From assembly GCA_005408345.1 (NCBI GenBank), contig SEMN01000032.1, forward strand, positions 536,001 through 600,000: DNA of 64,000 bases, in the 5' to 3' direction. Position numbers and translations under genes: made by a program. This DNA is from Macquaria australasica. Its lineage: Eukaryota; Chordata; Actinopteri; Centrarchiformes; Percichthyidae. The stretch's first letter is position 1. The number at the start of each line of letters is the position of its first letter. This document shows positions 1-12,120 of this stretch, piece by piece. Under the pieces are notes generated by a model. It was given only the letters and a program-made list of their open reading frames with translations, had not been told where the DNA came from and searched no databases.

Positions 1-1759
1 TCTTCAAACACAGGAACCTTAGAAACAACTGTAAAACCTGATGTACTTTTAGACTGCTTTTCTCCCATCAACCTTAGTCAACTAACTTCCATGATTTCCT
101 CATCTAAGCCATCGTGTCTCTTAGACCCCGCCCCAACTAGGCTGCTTAAAGAAGTTTTACCCTTAGTTAGCATTTCTTTACTAGATATGATCAATCTGTC
201 CTTATTAAAAGGTTATGTGCCACAGTCCTTTAAAGTAGCTGTAATTAAACCTCTTCTTAAAAAGCCCACTCTTGATCCAGGGATTTTGTCAAATTATAGA
301 CCTATATCTAACCCTCCTTTCTAAGGTCGCTGATGTCACAATCAGTTGTGTGACTTCTACACACAACAACAAGCTGTTTGAGGATTTTCAGTCAGGATTT
401 AGAGTGCATCATAGCACAGAGACAGCACTGGTGAAAGTTACAAATGACCTTCTAATTGCATCCGACAAAGGACTTGTCTCTGTACTTGTCTTACTAGATC
501 TTAGTGCCGCATTCTATACCATTGACCATCACATTCTATTACAGAGACTAGAACATTTTATTGGCATTAAAGGTACTGCACTAAGCTGGTTTAAATCCTA
601 TTTATCAGATCGATATCAGTTTGTACACGTTAATGATGAATCCTCTATGCACGCCAAAGTCAGTCACGGAGTTCCACAAGGTTCTGTGCTTGGACCAATT
701 CTATTTACCTTTATATATGCTTCCTTTAGGCAATATTATTAGGAAGCACTCCATAAATTTTCATTGTTATGCAGATGATACCCAATTATATTTATCGATC
801 AAGCCAGATGAAACCAATCAATTAGCTAAACTTCAAGCATGCCTTAAGGACATAAAAACCTGGATGACCTGCAATTTTTTGATGTTAAACTCAGACAAAA
901 CCGAAGTTATTGTACTTGGCCCCGAACACCTTCAAAACACATTATCTAAAGATATAGTTTCTCTAGATGGCATTGCCCTGGCCTCCAGCGAAACCGTAAG
1001 GAATCTTGGAGTTATCTTTGATCAGGATATGTCCTTTAACTCCCAAATAAAACAAACTTCAAGAACTGCCTTTTTTCATTTACTTAACATTGCAAAAATA
1101 AGACACATCCATCTCAAGCAAAAAGATGCAGAAAAACTAGTCCATGCATTTGTTAATGCCTAGGCTGACTATTGCAACTCTCTATTATCAAGCTGCCCTA
1201 ATAAGTCCCTTAAGACTCTCCAGCTGATTCAGAATGCTGCGCACGTTTACTGACAAGAACCAGAAAGAGAGATCATATTTCTCCAATATTAGCTTCTCTA
1301 CACTGGCTCCCTGTAAAATCTAGAATAGAATTTAAAATCCTTCTCCTCACCTTCAAAGCCCTAAATGGTCAGGCACCATCATATCTTTAAGAGCTCATAG
1401 TACCCTATTACCCCACTAGAGCACTGCGCTCCCAGAATGCAGGGTTCCTTGTGGTTCCTAGAGTCTCTAAAAGTAGAATGGGAGCCAGAGCCTTCAGCTA
1501 TCAAGCTCCTCTCCTGTGGAACCAGATCCCAGTTTGTGTACGGGAGGCGGACAACCTCCTCACATTTAAGAGTAGGCTTAAGACTTTCCTCTTTGATAAA
1601 GCTTATAGTAGGGCTGACTCAGGTGACCCTGAGCCCCCCCTTAGTTATGCTGCTATAGGCCTAGACTGCCGGGGGACTTCCTATGATGCACTGAGCTCCT
1701 TTCTCCTCCTCTTCCTCTCCATCTGTACGCCCTCATATCCCATCAATGCTTGTTATTAA
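1..1759 (+). pseudogene. L2 ORF2 reverse transcriptase remnant, frameshifted
   Basis: Remnant of the LINE ORF2 protein, which in active elements carries endonuclease and reverse transcriptase. The visible part covers the RT domain and C-terminal region. RT landmarks in order: SNYRPIS (about 289-309), FQSGFR with HSTETAL (about 387-432), block A LDLSAAF with the catalytic Asp codon at 497-499, GVPQGSVLGP (about 670-699), and YADD at 768-779. The C-terminal part continues to about 1759. The reading frame moves from frame 1 to 2 near 320-330 and from 2 to 3 near 703-706. It later returns to frame 2, with stops at 1161-1163 and 1388-1390. Block A reads AAFYTID where relatives have AAFDTID. No functional protein can be made. 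Confidence 0.92.
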
Positions 1760-1783
1760 TTCAACTTCTTCCCGTAGTTGTGT

Positions 1784-1812
1784 GCTCTCTCTCTCTCTCT
1801 CTCTCTCTCTCC
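1784..1812. repeat. (CT)n microsatellite in L2 3' UTR
   Basis: An almost pure run of CT dinucleotides, about 14 units, just after the end of the LINE coding remnant. It lies inside the element's 3' UTR, so it probably arrived with or expanded within the LINE copy. Confidence 0.9.
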
Positions 1813-2611
1813 CCTTCTGTTGCTTTCTGCAGGTGTTTCTGCCTCTGGAGCTGTGGAGGTCTGGGTCTGTGGTTGCTGCCGCCTGCTGCCCCCGTGCTCC
1901 TGCTCTGCACCCGCTGATGCTATTGCTGTTGTTGCTGTTATTAGTATTGCTATTATAATGTTGCTCTTAGTGTTGTTTCTGTTGGTGTTAACATCAATGC
2001 CATTACCATATCTATGCTGTATTGAGCTGCTGTATGTTCTCTTTCCTCCTGCTCTCTCTCTCCCGCTCCCCCCTTCCCCCTTCAACCCAACCGGTCGAGG
2101 CAGATGACCGCCCACCTTGAGCCTGGTTCTGCTCGAGGTTTCTACCTGTTAAAAGGGAGTTTTTCCTTGCCACTGTCGCATAGTGCTTGCTCAAGGTGGG
2201 AACTGTTGGGTCTCTGTAAATATAAAGAGTCGGTCTAGACCTGCTCTATTCGAAAAAGTGCCCTGAGATAACTTTGTTATGATATGGCGCTATATAAATA
2301 AAACTGAATTGAATTGAATTGAATTCTACTCGGCTCAGATAACAAGATGCCGTGGATAATTTTCACCATCCTAAACTGCTTCAACACACAATCACAGTCA
2401 CTAAGATAATGTCACACCAGTGTCATATTTACACATATCTGGAATTATCGTCTCTTAGCGGACCAGCGTTAGAGATAAATTAAAAAGGACAAGAGAGGAT
2501 GTTAGAAATGGAAAGAAACAACAAGGCTGGTGTAACCTGTGGATTTGAAGGACAGCTGTATGGTGAGGGAGAGGCTGATAGTAATGTGGCTAAAACTGTA
2601 GTGTCTTCAGT

Positions 2612-2648
2612 CTCTCTTTACTTCACTCAGAGAGTGAAGTAAAGAGAG
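2612..2648. repeat. Perfect 17-bp inverted repeat, 3-nt loop
   Basis: Arms 2612-2628 and 2632-2648 are exact reverse complements, separated by only three bases. The pairing stops at both outer ends. The loop is far too small for a typical microRNA precursor, so it is best described as a DNA palindrome or foldback. It abuts a TG microsatellite at 2650-2667. Confidence 0.9.
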
Positions 2649-2649
2649 C

Positions 2650-2667
2650 TGTGTGTGTGTGTGTGTG
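2650..2667. repeat. (TG)n microsatellite
   Basis: Nine or so uninterrupted TG units immediately after the 17-bp hairpin. Confidence 0.9.
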
Positions 2668-3077
2668 ACAGAGGTACAAAAAGAAAGACAGGGAGATAGA
2701 GGAGTATGTTTGTGAGAGAAAGGTGATGCGGACTTCGCGCTGGAAAGATAATCTTTATAATATCCTGCAGCCCGTGATGCACTGCATTTTCTTGCCATAT
2801 TTAAAATATTGAATGAAAATATTGAATGTCCAATTTATAAATATGGAAAATGCAAACTCTATGTTCATTTTTGTGCTACCCACCCGCATAGGTTTGGTGT
2901 GATATTTTAAACACTAAACTAATTGATCCCTTTAAGAATGATGTTTAGATTTCTAAATCAATTAATCATAAATAACCGATGAAAATGTTTTAATTTTGCA
3001 GGTGTCAAAACAGTTGCAGTTTTAATATCCTTTCAGTTGTTTTTCTTTTCATAGAGACAACTTTAGCATAATTCAGC

Positions 3078-3165
3078 GATATACATATATATAGAACTAT
3101 ATCTATATATAGATATATCTATATACATAGATATATCTATATCTATATAGATATATAGATAGATA
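3078..3165. repeat. AT-rich palindromic block with ATAGATAT-like units
   Basis: About 88 bases made of interleaved TATATC, TATAGA and ATACAT units that read similarly on both strands, ending in a few GATA repeats. It is self-complementary and could extrude a cruciform. It looks like a decayed TA/TATC microsatellite. Confidence 0.8.
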
Positions 3166-4392
3166 ATAAAACATTATTATAATAACTTTAAGTGTTGTTA
3201 TAATGTTATGACATCTCTACTTAAACTTACTTACAAATACTACTGTATTTATGGTATGTATTAGAGAAACTTATATATACTCATATATGCTCATGGCACA
3301 CATTTTAGCTCAATACGGCTTAAAAGCTTCCGTTTGTTGCTAGCATGGTTAGCTGTTTACCTTTATTGTTAATGCCCAACATAAGCAGACATGTCACAAA
3401 TGCAACTATGGTGTTGCCCTAACTGGGCCTAAAGTCTGTACAATGTGTTGTACATAAAATAGTTCTTAGCTAGGCCTAGCATCAAATTAATATGTTCAGA
3501 TAAGAACAGGTTGTTGTAGTTGTTATAAATATAGTTTAAGAATGTATGAATGTTATAATTTATAGTCCAATCTTTTGAGCATTTGAAAACATTTGTATCT
3601 TTTATATAAGAAGGTTGTTATTTCCACAGGCCACAGTCACCTTTAATCGGACATCCAGCCCCTGGAGCTGCCAGCTGTGTATTGGTTAATACACTATATA
3701 AGGCTTCTGGAAAGTAAAGTTTTATCAATGCTCCAGAAATACTACAATGCATAAGCACTCTTCATACAGCTTTGTAACCTGCATATATCATAGGGTTACA
3801 ACCCAACTATAACTTCCCACTGGGTCTATTCATCAGGTGCTGTGATGCCTAGTGTGATTTTCAGTGTCAGCACAATGTGTACAAAGCAGTAAATCAGATA
3901 GGCTTATGTATGCGTGTGTGTTTGTGTGTGTCTGAAGAGTGTAATCGTACTGTGCACCGGCAGGAGCCACCACTGACATTAAGTTGAAAGAGACAATGCC
4001 ATTACAATTGATTAAACGCTGCTTTGCTGTTTCGCTGTTTCCTTCTCTGGTGAGTGTTAATGGTATTTGGTTTGAAAGAGGGTGCACTTCATAAACCATT
4101 CCTAAGCAAACAAATCAGCTGGTAAGGGCCACGCAAATTAGCTGATGTGTATGTTTTGTGTCTAATAAGAGTTTGGAACAACAACACACAATGGAATAAG
4201 TTTTATTTTGATGAGTGTTTTTTGGAGGTTATGTGACGATTTCTTACTTTACTTTAATATCACATAGCTTCATGGAGAATCATATATTTGCAAAAGCATT
4301 TGATTACCTTGTAAACAGATTGGTAACCAACAGAGACTGTTAAATGTCCTATTATAGAATATGAGTCATATTAATCATAAAGCACTGAACAA

Positions 4393-4410
4393 CATATATA
4401 TATATATATT
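4393..4410. repeat. Short (TA)n microsatellite
   Basis: About eight TA units in otherwise unremarkable AT-rich sequence. Confidence 0.8.
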
Positions 4411-4960
4411 TGTTTTATGTAACTTTATTATGGCCTTTTACTGAATGAACAGGCGTTATAATAGTGATGATGAAGTGCTTTAAAGCACACAGCCCTCATT
4501 GTGTTTCTGGACATCTTAGCAGGCCTGTGTTGATGGAAATTAGTGATTTATTCAAATGTAAGTCTCAGCAGTGCAGATGCTGAGATGCTGATCCATCAGT
4601 CCACACGCTTCCTGACTGTCTCTAACATCAGTTCTCCAAGTTAGTGGTATAATTGCATAAAAACCAACACTTTGAATTTAGATTTTCAATATGCAATGTA
4701 AAATGGCAGACTCCTGTGACGTCTTCTCCAACATCCCTGTGTGCTTGGCTATTTGATAATATTGATTGGTTTTTACAACACAGGATGATATATGGCTTGC
4801 TGTTTTAGTTGAGCACAAAGTAGGTCTGTGCAGGGACACTCACTTTAATAGTGCAGCCAATTATAATACTCAGCATCCCAACAGAGAGTCAGTTCTGCAC
4901 ACACAACAAACATTAAAACGTGTGTTAGCATATGGAGACACACAGTGAGGGCAACAATAT

Positions 4961-7909
4961 TCTCACATTGCAGGGTTCAGTAGCTTGATTTAACATTTGC
5001 TCATGCACCATTGACTGAAATTAGCCTACTTTAGGCCATAGCAACACAGTCAATTCACTGAGAGAGCTGCTTCCCAAGAAGTCAATAGAATGTATTGTAT
5101 TACATACTGGCAATGATGAGGGGAGCAGTGCAAAGGGATAATACAGACTGAAATGCTGCATACCTTAGAGGGTTGCACTGGAATCTGTAGTATAATATGG
5201 GCAAGCAGAAAAATAACAGCCCCACTCTGTGGAGTGGAACCGGCGGATTCAGAGATCAAATAGATAAGCCACTTCAGACCTTTCCATTTCAGCGCATGAT
5301 AGAGCTCACATCTCTAAATACTTGCTTGGCACATCAGCCCTTCCCTATTTGATCTCTGCTACTGATGCTTAGAGTACAAGGCTTGACTGTGTTAGAAGAT
5401 TGTGATCCAAACTGAAGCTTAATTAAATTCTTAATTATTCAATTGACCCAGCAGCTGGTGATCAGTGTAAATGAAGCATGAAGAGGGTGTTTTATTAAAA
5501 CCCGTAATGTTAAATTATATAAGCAATGTCAACTCAAATGCGCATTAGTCGGCTTCTGTATGATGCTAATTAGAACAGGAACTAAGTACACATCTTAATA
5601 AAAATCACAGTTTGTGCCGACGACTCTCGCTCGCACGGTGAGTAAACTCCAGCGTTGTGTCACTAAATAAATAGATGTACTAATGAATGAAATTACAGAC
5701 AGGACTATTTCTGGCCGAGATCCAGGATAAACTGAGGAAAATGAATCCAGCAGTCCTTCATGGAGGCTCTCCCACACACTTCATACTTTGTTCAGAGCAT
5801 CACTAACTGCTCAAGGCACCTGAGCTACACCACCACACAGAGTATGACACGCAAGGAGGAAACACTTAAGTAGATATTTACTTCTCTTCAAGGTCTTCAT
5901 CGCGCATCATACTTCCTCCCAGTGTCCTAGTGTAGCGGCCCTATTTCGGTTTGTCAACACGTATTCTGCAGAAGAGTGGGAGCTGTAGAGAGAAAAAAAA
6001 ACCTGATTACAGAATCCCAAGTCGTGCTTTCACAGTAAAGACACCGTCTCGATTTAGCTGTATCGTTTCACAGCAGAGCTAACACGCAGAATGGCATGAG
6101 AGGCCAAAAGCATTCTTCTGCTGTCAAATGAAAACTTTTATCTCTTAATTCTTCCAGGACTTAAACCCTTCGACTCTAAATGCAGTGGTAACAGTCACCC
6201 CACTCCTCAGCTTAGTTTATTTTATGATCTCTCCTCAGTTCGCCGGATTTACAACACTTTTCAGGGCTTTTGATATTAGAGAATCACCCGCCTACTCACT
6301 TTTGTAAACAGAGTTAAAATATTGCTCTTCCAGTTTTTCTTGATACGTGCTTACAAGTGGAAAATGGATTTCGAGAGGGCTTTGATTCCCGCAGTGATAT
6401 TCCCCCTGCTTAGTGACATGAGGGTTTGCGAAGTGACAGTCTCACAGGGGCCTGAGCGTTGATAAAGGCCAGATGTTTCCTTTGAACACACATCAACACA
6501 GCATGGAGAGGATCCCTCTGGAATCGTGCTGCTCATTATGCTGTCTGATTGGACACCACTCTGACACAGAAGTCCAATAAGTGGCGCATTTTACTTCAAC
6601 CGTAATTACCGTCCCACCAACATGGTGAGAAGAGATAAACAGATTGCAGGTATTGTGCACCCAGTGATACATTTACAAAGTACCGTGTCCTTTCTTGGCA
6701 TTCTGAACTCCAACTCCAACTCATCAAGGGATTGCCGCTCACTTTGATGCGTTTTCAGTGAAACACTTGTAATTATCTTGTTTGTGAAGCATTACAGGTT
6801 GTTATCTTGAAAGAGCCATTTGATCATCCTAAATCTTTGATAGAGTATAGGCCTGTATGCCAGTAATAACATGTAACAGTGATAAAAAGAAAAAAATTCC
6901 ACAGCATTGGATGCAACATCATCTGGTACATTGCCTTAGGCTATATCATATCAATCAAATTAATATTTAGTCATAAGCTTTCCTCTAACCCTTCTTTTAA
7001 AAGGAGCCCATAGGATATTTAAGCTTACTGTTTCTATAAAAAGATCAGTCGGTAATCTGCTTTTATTGTTACATTCCTGCATTTTAGCGAATGATATTTG
7101 GAAGACACAAATCCAGCATTTCACAAAGGTCGCCAGCCTGCGTGCGTCTTCAACCTTGGGTGTCCAGTAATATCTCCAGGCCCTCGCTGAGTGAGAACAG
7201 ATGGAACCAAATCAAAACGGTTGGAAATGAAGGAAATACATTTGAGTCTTACGGGCTGACAGGACTGGGCCTGAGCCAAACAAGCTACAATGTAGCGGGA
7301 GCCATGTTTAACATATGTGCCGCTATTTCAATGTGTTCCAGAAGGGTGCATTTGTCATGACCCACATGGTCCAATATCCTGCAGACAGACTGGGATCTCA
7401 GAGAACTGGTGCCATTTGACGGGAGACCTGAGAGCGACCGGAGTGCCACCAATTTCCTGGCATCCTGACAAAGCAAAGCTTTAAAAATCACATGAAAACC
7501 CAAACAAATTCATAAGACCTATCTGAGGCATTTCTATACTTCTCTCTTATTGTATTTGATTACCTCGCCATGCAAATGTTAGGTGGCAAACAAAGGGTGT
7601 CTGTAATCAAACCGTAGGTGATTGTAATCAAACAAAAAGCAAAAAGCCAATAATTGGTGTTTACTCAACTGCCTCACATTGGTTAGAAATGCGTGAAATG
7701 TCAGGTGAATGCTACGAGTTATGTGTTTGTACGAGTAATGATTTAATCATGCCAAGTTCCCGCAGGCAATACTTAGACGTGTAAAAAGACAACAGTGAGA
7801 TTTCATTTACAGAAGGCTGAATGAGTAAACTAACAGATGGAGTTACACCCCCTCCTCAGTATTAGAGGCAACTATTTGGATAATCGATTAATCATTTTAA
7901 TCATTATTA
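4961..7909. other. Non-coding stretch, no gene seen
   Basis: No gene, RNA or transposon recognised. The sequence is mostly of high complexity with little simple repeat. Part of it (5401-5860) is listed separately as a weak candidate conserved element. The short open frames here show no domain or codon pattern suggesting a real protein. Confidence 0.6.
5401..5860. promoter_or_regulatory. Candidate conserved non-coding element (weak)
   Basis: High-complexity, repeat-free sequence with clustered homeodomain-type cores: TTAATTAA near 5419, TTAATTATT near 5430 and GCTAATTAG near 5563. Such cores are common in developmental enhancers, but they also occur by chance in AT-rich DNA. This is inference only; conservation cannot be seen from one sequence. 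Confidence 0.2.
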
Positions 7910-8030
7910 CTTTTTCACCATTTGGACCGTGTGGAATAAAAAAAGACAACATCTCTGGTTCTGCTGCATCCTTTTTTGTTTAAACTGTCCATTGTGAGTC
8001 CAACAATGCTATATCGGTAGAGTACTCTTT
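7910..8030. repeat. Dispersed repeat fragment, relative of 29480-29590
   Basis: The core at 7933-7980 matches 29498-29553 in the same order: GGAATAAAAAA, then CTCTGGTTCTGCTGCA, then CCTTTTTTGT, with a 12-base gap. Two copies in one window show this is an interspersed repeat. The family is unknown to me by name. Confidence 0.65.
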
Positions 8031-8427
8031 TAATATGAAGGGAATGTTGTGGATGAGAATCTGAGCACATCCCTCAGCTGAGCGTTACCATTTGGGCTTG
8101 AAACTAAAGGACTCTTGATAATACAGGACTAAAGGCCTCAGTTTGACCCTTACAACTAGAGGCCCACTCCCTCTCCTAAAGGCTTTTAGTTTGGTTAAGT
8201 GGGCTGGGCCATGGGGCAGATGGTTGTAGGTAAGTGGGGGACAGACAAAAAATAAATAAATAAAAAAGCTGTGAATTCCGTGGCCTCTCTGTCTCTCTTT
8301 CTCTCTAACGGATGATTTGAGAGGGATCTGAGATTTCCCTTAGAGTCATGCCTTGGTCTCAGGGTGACACATTTATTGCCTTCTATCTCAGAAAAGAGGC
8401 CAGGGGAGAAACAACAAGACTGTGTGT

Positions 8428-8443
8428 CCACACACACACACAC
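8428..8443. repeat. Short (CA)n microsatellite
   Basis: About seven CA units. Confidence 0.85.
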
Positions 8444-9679
8444 CAATTTAGACAGTGTTTAGTACAGTGCATCCAAAATCATATACAGCCAAATTGAATT
8501 GCCAAAATACACCCTAATGGCAGTGATGATAACGATCATGATTCATATTTTTGGAAATTCTTTGACAATGTTCAAGAAAGGTTACAGGTCATCAGTTCAG
8601 CATCGCCACACTTTAAGTTCAGCTCAAAGTGCAATGCAGCTGCCATTAAATAACGATGTGATATACATGCAGGGATTAATAGAGGAGAGCTGGGAGATCA
8701 GTGTGATTGGAGAAGTTGACTGCAGGCACAGGACAGAGAGTAGACAGGGCTTTGCTTCTCCAGATCATACACTTGTATCTTTAGGCATGGCTTTTAGCTC
8801 CACATGGGACACTGGACAAATAAATAAGGACATTAGACCTTCATCAATTATCACTGGACTACAACAAAGCTTAGGTGAAAGCAGCATCCCATTAATAAAA
8901 CAAAGACTGAATCTTCTGCTTCAAAATCTCATTAAATATGATCATATGTCTTTGGCTCTCACCACAAAGTGTGCATTAAAATAATTCCCTAGTGGCACTA
9001 TATTCAAAATATAATCGATAGTTCTCCCAGGAGGAGGAAGATTCACTCTGGTGTTAAAACATCAAGCCTTACCGCAAGGAATGCCTGCTTAAGTTAAAAT
9101 TATGATCTGACTCCATTGCTTTAGCCTCATCAGGCTGCAGGTTTGATGTCGCATTGGTAGTACATTCTATGGGTGTGTGTATGTGTGTATGGGCAGGCAC
9201 GTGTGCACACATGCATTAGCTTCGGGGAGTTATGGTCCTACCCTGAATAAAGAGGCAGCATAATAATGGCATGAGAGTAGTATTTATCACATGAAATAAC
9301 TATTCCTCTCTGACACTAGAGCAGACCCTTATTCCTCCTAGCCATCTGCACAAGAGGGAGCCCCATGCACCGAGTGACCATAAAATCCAACGTTCATCTG
9401 AGCATGTCATATAACAGCATTGTAAAGATTACCCATGTTTGCCAGCTTTCCAAAAGGAAAATATTATATCCACTTCATCAAGCCATTATCCTTGACCACA
9501 CAGAAAGATGTAGATCTATGTTTCACATTAAAGGGGAAAGCAATAGGTTCCCGCAAGAAGGCTACAGGCTCTAATGGTGCTGTAGGTCCAGTTTATATCT
9601 CAGCTTTCTTATACCAGTGTCTAACCTTTTGCATTATGGTACTAAAAAGCCTGCATGGTGTGGCCTGCATCTAAAGATG

Positions 9680-9704
9680 CATATATACATATATATATAT
9701 ATAC
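9680..9704. repeat. Short (TA)n microsatellite
   Basis: ATATATACAT followed by about eight TA units. Confidence 0.85.
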
Positions 9705-11640
9705 ACAGAACCAATTTTGAATTTGACACTGAACAGCAAATATCTACTTTGAGCACACTATCTGCCCACTTCACTCTCAAGGCAAAGGTGTTCCTTTCAT
9801 TACACACCATCACCTTGATACTATACACTGTGTGCATTTTTTTTTTTCAAACTGGTCACAGTAAAGTGGGTTGAAAAGCCGAAGCTCTTTCAGAGACAGC
9901 TTAACTGCTTGGCTGATCATCCTGGATGCTTCTGGAAGTGTTTTTCACAGAAAGTGCTGCGATTTCCTTTACCTCTCTCTTTCATTCAGAACCAATGCGT
10001 GCAGATTGCTGAGTTATCTTCTGTATTCATAGTCAGTCCCTTAGCAAATGGTTGTCATGGAAATGCTTTTCCAGACCATGGCCTGTACCGATTAACTGTA
10101 CATTGACCTTCAAAATTGAAATGACAATCAAATGAAAGGGGAATGAACAACAACAGTCCCCTCCTAAGAAGTGTAGTCGTTGGAGTGAAGCTCCTAGGAA
10201 AGCCTCTTGATGGCTATCTGTAAGACCCTCACATACGGGTTTGTCATCTTGAAAATGGCTGTGAAGTATGAAAGAAATAAAGGATGACAAGGTTAACTGA
10301 GGCTTTTTCACACCACCATGAAGTCACAGCACATTTTTGGACAGAGAACCGTAATGTCTGGCGTTGCAAAATCAAAGACAAAAGCACAGAAGCTGTCCGA
10401 GGGAGTTTTGTTATGAGCTCCCTGAGAAATTTATTTGATACTTTATGATGCTCTTTTATGGCATCCTCATCGGCAGATAACACGTATAAATATGGCACGC
10501 TTGCTTACAGTGTACATCTAAAGTAAAATGCATTCATGCAAAATGAATCTCACACGTGAACTAAAATAAACACTGCAATAATTCAACACTTCCATACAAG
10601 AAAATGCCCATTATCCTACTCACTCTATGACTGATCCCTACCCAGTACATACTCTTTTAGATTTGCTACACTATTCTACACATCTGGTGTGGGAACTGGG
10701 GAAACATCATCTTGTGCACAGTAACTAATGAGTTTTACACTGCATGCAGAGGAAACAATGACTTTTTGAATAAATAAAAGAGCTGGCAATTTAGCATAAA
10801 GGCAGTGGCCATCAGAGGAAAGGCACCGAAGCCACAGGGGAAAAAAGCAAAAATGTACTCACTGCACTGTTTAACTGACAACTGATCTCCGCAGAGTGCA
10901 ACAGTCACTGCTTATCATCAAAGAAGGAAGACATTTTTAAAAGTATTGCAGATTAAAACTTTCACAAAATGTTCTTAAACTGATGAGGCAACATGTTGGC
11001 AACTTGATGTTTGACAATGACATACAAGCACACTTGGTAAGAGCAGGGAATTGGTAAGTTCATCTCATATATAGTGAAAGATGACAGTATAGATTATGAG
11101 AAAAATGTGAGACATAGTAGTGGTAGATTTTATATTTTACTGTATATAGAGAGAGATAACTTAAACATGGAGAGCATACAACTAAATCCTAATATCCATG
11201 ACAAAGCATTAGTAGAAAGAACGATAATAATGTAGCGTTTTCAGAGTTTTCTTTCTACTATTCAATGCCTGGGCTAAACCTAGAAGCAAAGTATTAGGAG
11301 ACAATTTGCATTCGGGAATGAGGAGCTATAGGGTCGGCCATCTCTGCCTGCTCTCTTAATTTGTCTCACTGTCATGTCTTCTCTCAATCACTGAGATGCC
11401 ACAGACATTACAGGCAGGCCATGGACCCTGCTGGGAGTGCAAACAGTGATGGGTATCAGTATTGACATTGGTCTGAAAGGATCAGTTAGCCTTCTCTTTA
11501 CCCTGCAGGCCTCACGATTCCCTATTCATACAAAAACAGCCTGCGAATGCGCTTCTCCCCCTGGTGCTCTCACTCTCTGGTGATCTCTAAGAAAATACAA
11601 GGAGCACTACTGCCTAATGCCCCATAAAAATCTGACATCA

Positions 11641-11900
11641 CCTTTCCACAGGAGAGGAGGACACACTCGATTTGATGGGCTAATTGTGTGTGGCATAATT
11701 AATCAATGTCTCCTGAACGACAAATTCCCACATGCACACTACCAATGTCGCGTGAATGCCGGTGAAAGCACAGGGGGTAATTGAATTTACTATTATTTAT
11801 TCTCCTTCATCAAGTGATTTAGTCATTACTGGCAGATATCTGTCACTTTTCTTCACAGGGAGATGGACGCCATTACAACTGTGCAAAATGGACTAAGTTT
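11641..11900. promoter_or_regulatory. Candidate conserved non-coding element (weak)
   Basis: Repeat-free segment with GGGCTAATTG and ATAATTAATCA close together (about 11679-11706), further AT-core sites and no open frame of note. The suggestion of enhancer function is inference from composition alone. Confidence 0.18.
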
Positions 11901-12120
11901 ACCTTCGGCAGGGCAAGACCCAACTGCAGAAAGAGTTGAAGACATTTGACATCATTAGAGCCTGGTTTCTTAATGACATATACAAAAGGGGAATCAAAAC
12001 ATAAAATTATAAATTGTAATGAACATAAGGTGGCATTTTCATTCTTCATGTTGTTTCACGCAGGGATCTGCCATGCTAAAATAACATTGTGAGCACCAAT
12101 ACAAGGAGTCATACATTTGC

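Larger units (their letters stand above)
1..2325 (+). mobile_element. L2-clade LINE, 3' half with full 3' UTR and tail
   Basis: Non-LTR retrotransposon entering from the left edge of the window, so its 5' end is not visible. Decayed ORF2 (reverse transcriptase) sequence runs to about 1759. It is followed by a 3' UTR holding a CT microsatellite (1784-1812), a block that reads like the usual fish L2 3' UTR (about 2100-2280), and a terminal run of GAATT units (about 2306-2325). Fish L2 elements typically end in such short tail repeats, used to prime target-site reverse transcription. Assignment to L2 (Maui-like) rests on the RT motifs and the tail. The copy is dead: it has at least two frameshifts and two in-frame stops. 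The target-site duplication cannot be tested because the 5' end is missing. Confidence 0.93.
2326..4960. other. Non-coding stretch, AT-rich, no gene seen
   Basis: No coding sequence, RNA gene or long repeat recognised. It holds a perfect short hairpin (2612-2648), a TG run (2650-2667), an AT-rich palindromic block (3078-3165), a broken TG run near 3918-3935 and a short TA run near 4393-4410. The open frames present are short and have no recognisable domain. Confidence 0.7.
8031..12120. other. Non-coding stretch with small microsatellites
   Basis: No gene recognised. It contains a CA run (8428-8443), a broken TG tract (about 9173-9190) and a TA run (9680-9704). A 161-codon open frame at 8499-8984 has no recognisable domain and is of a length expected by chance. 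One segment (11641-11900) is listed separately as a weak regulatory candidate. Confidence 0.6.

Noticed and set aside
1756..2194. Overlapping frames on both strands over the L2 3' UTR
   Set aside because: They come from the CT microsatellite and low-complexity 3' UTR of the LINE (Ser-Leu and Arg-Glu runs), not from genes.
8499..8984. 161-codon open frame on the plus strand
   Set aside because: No recognisable domain, no splice or promoter context. At this base composition one frame of such length in 64 kb is expected by chance.
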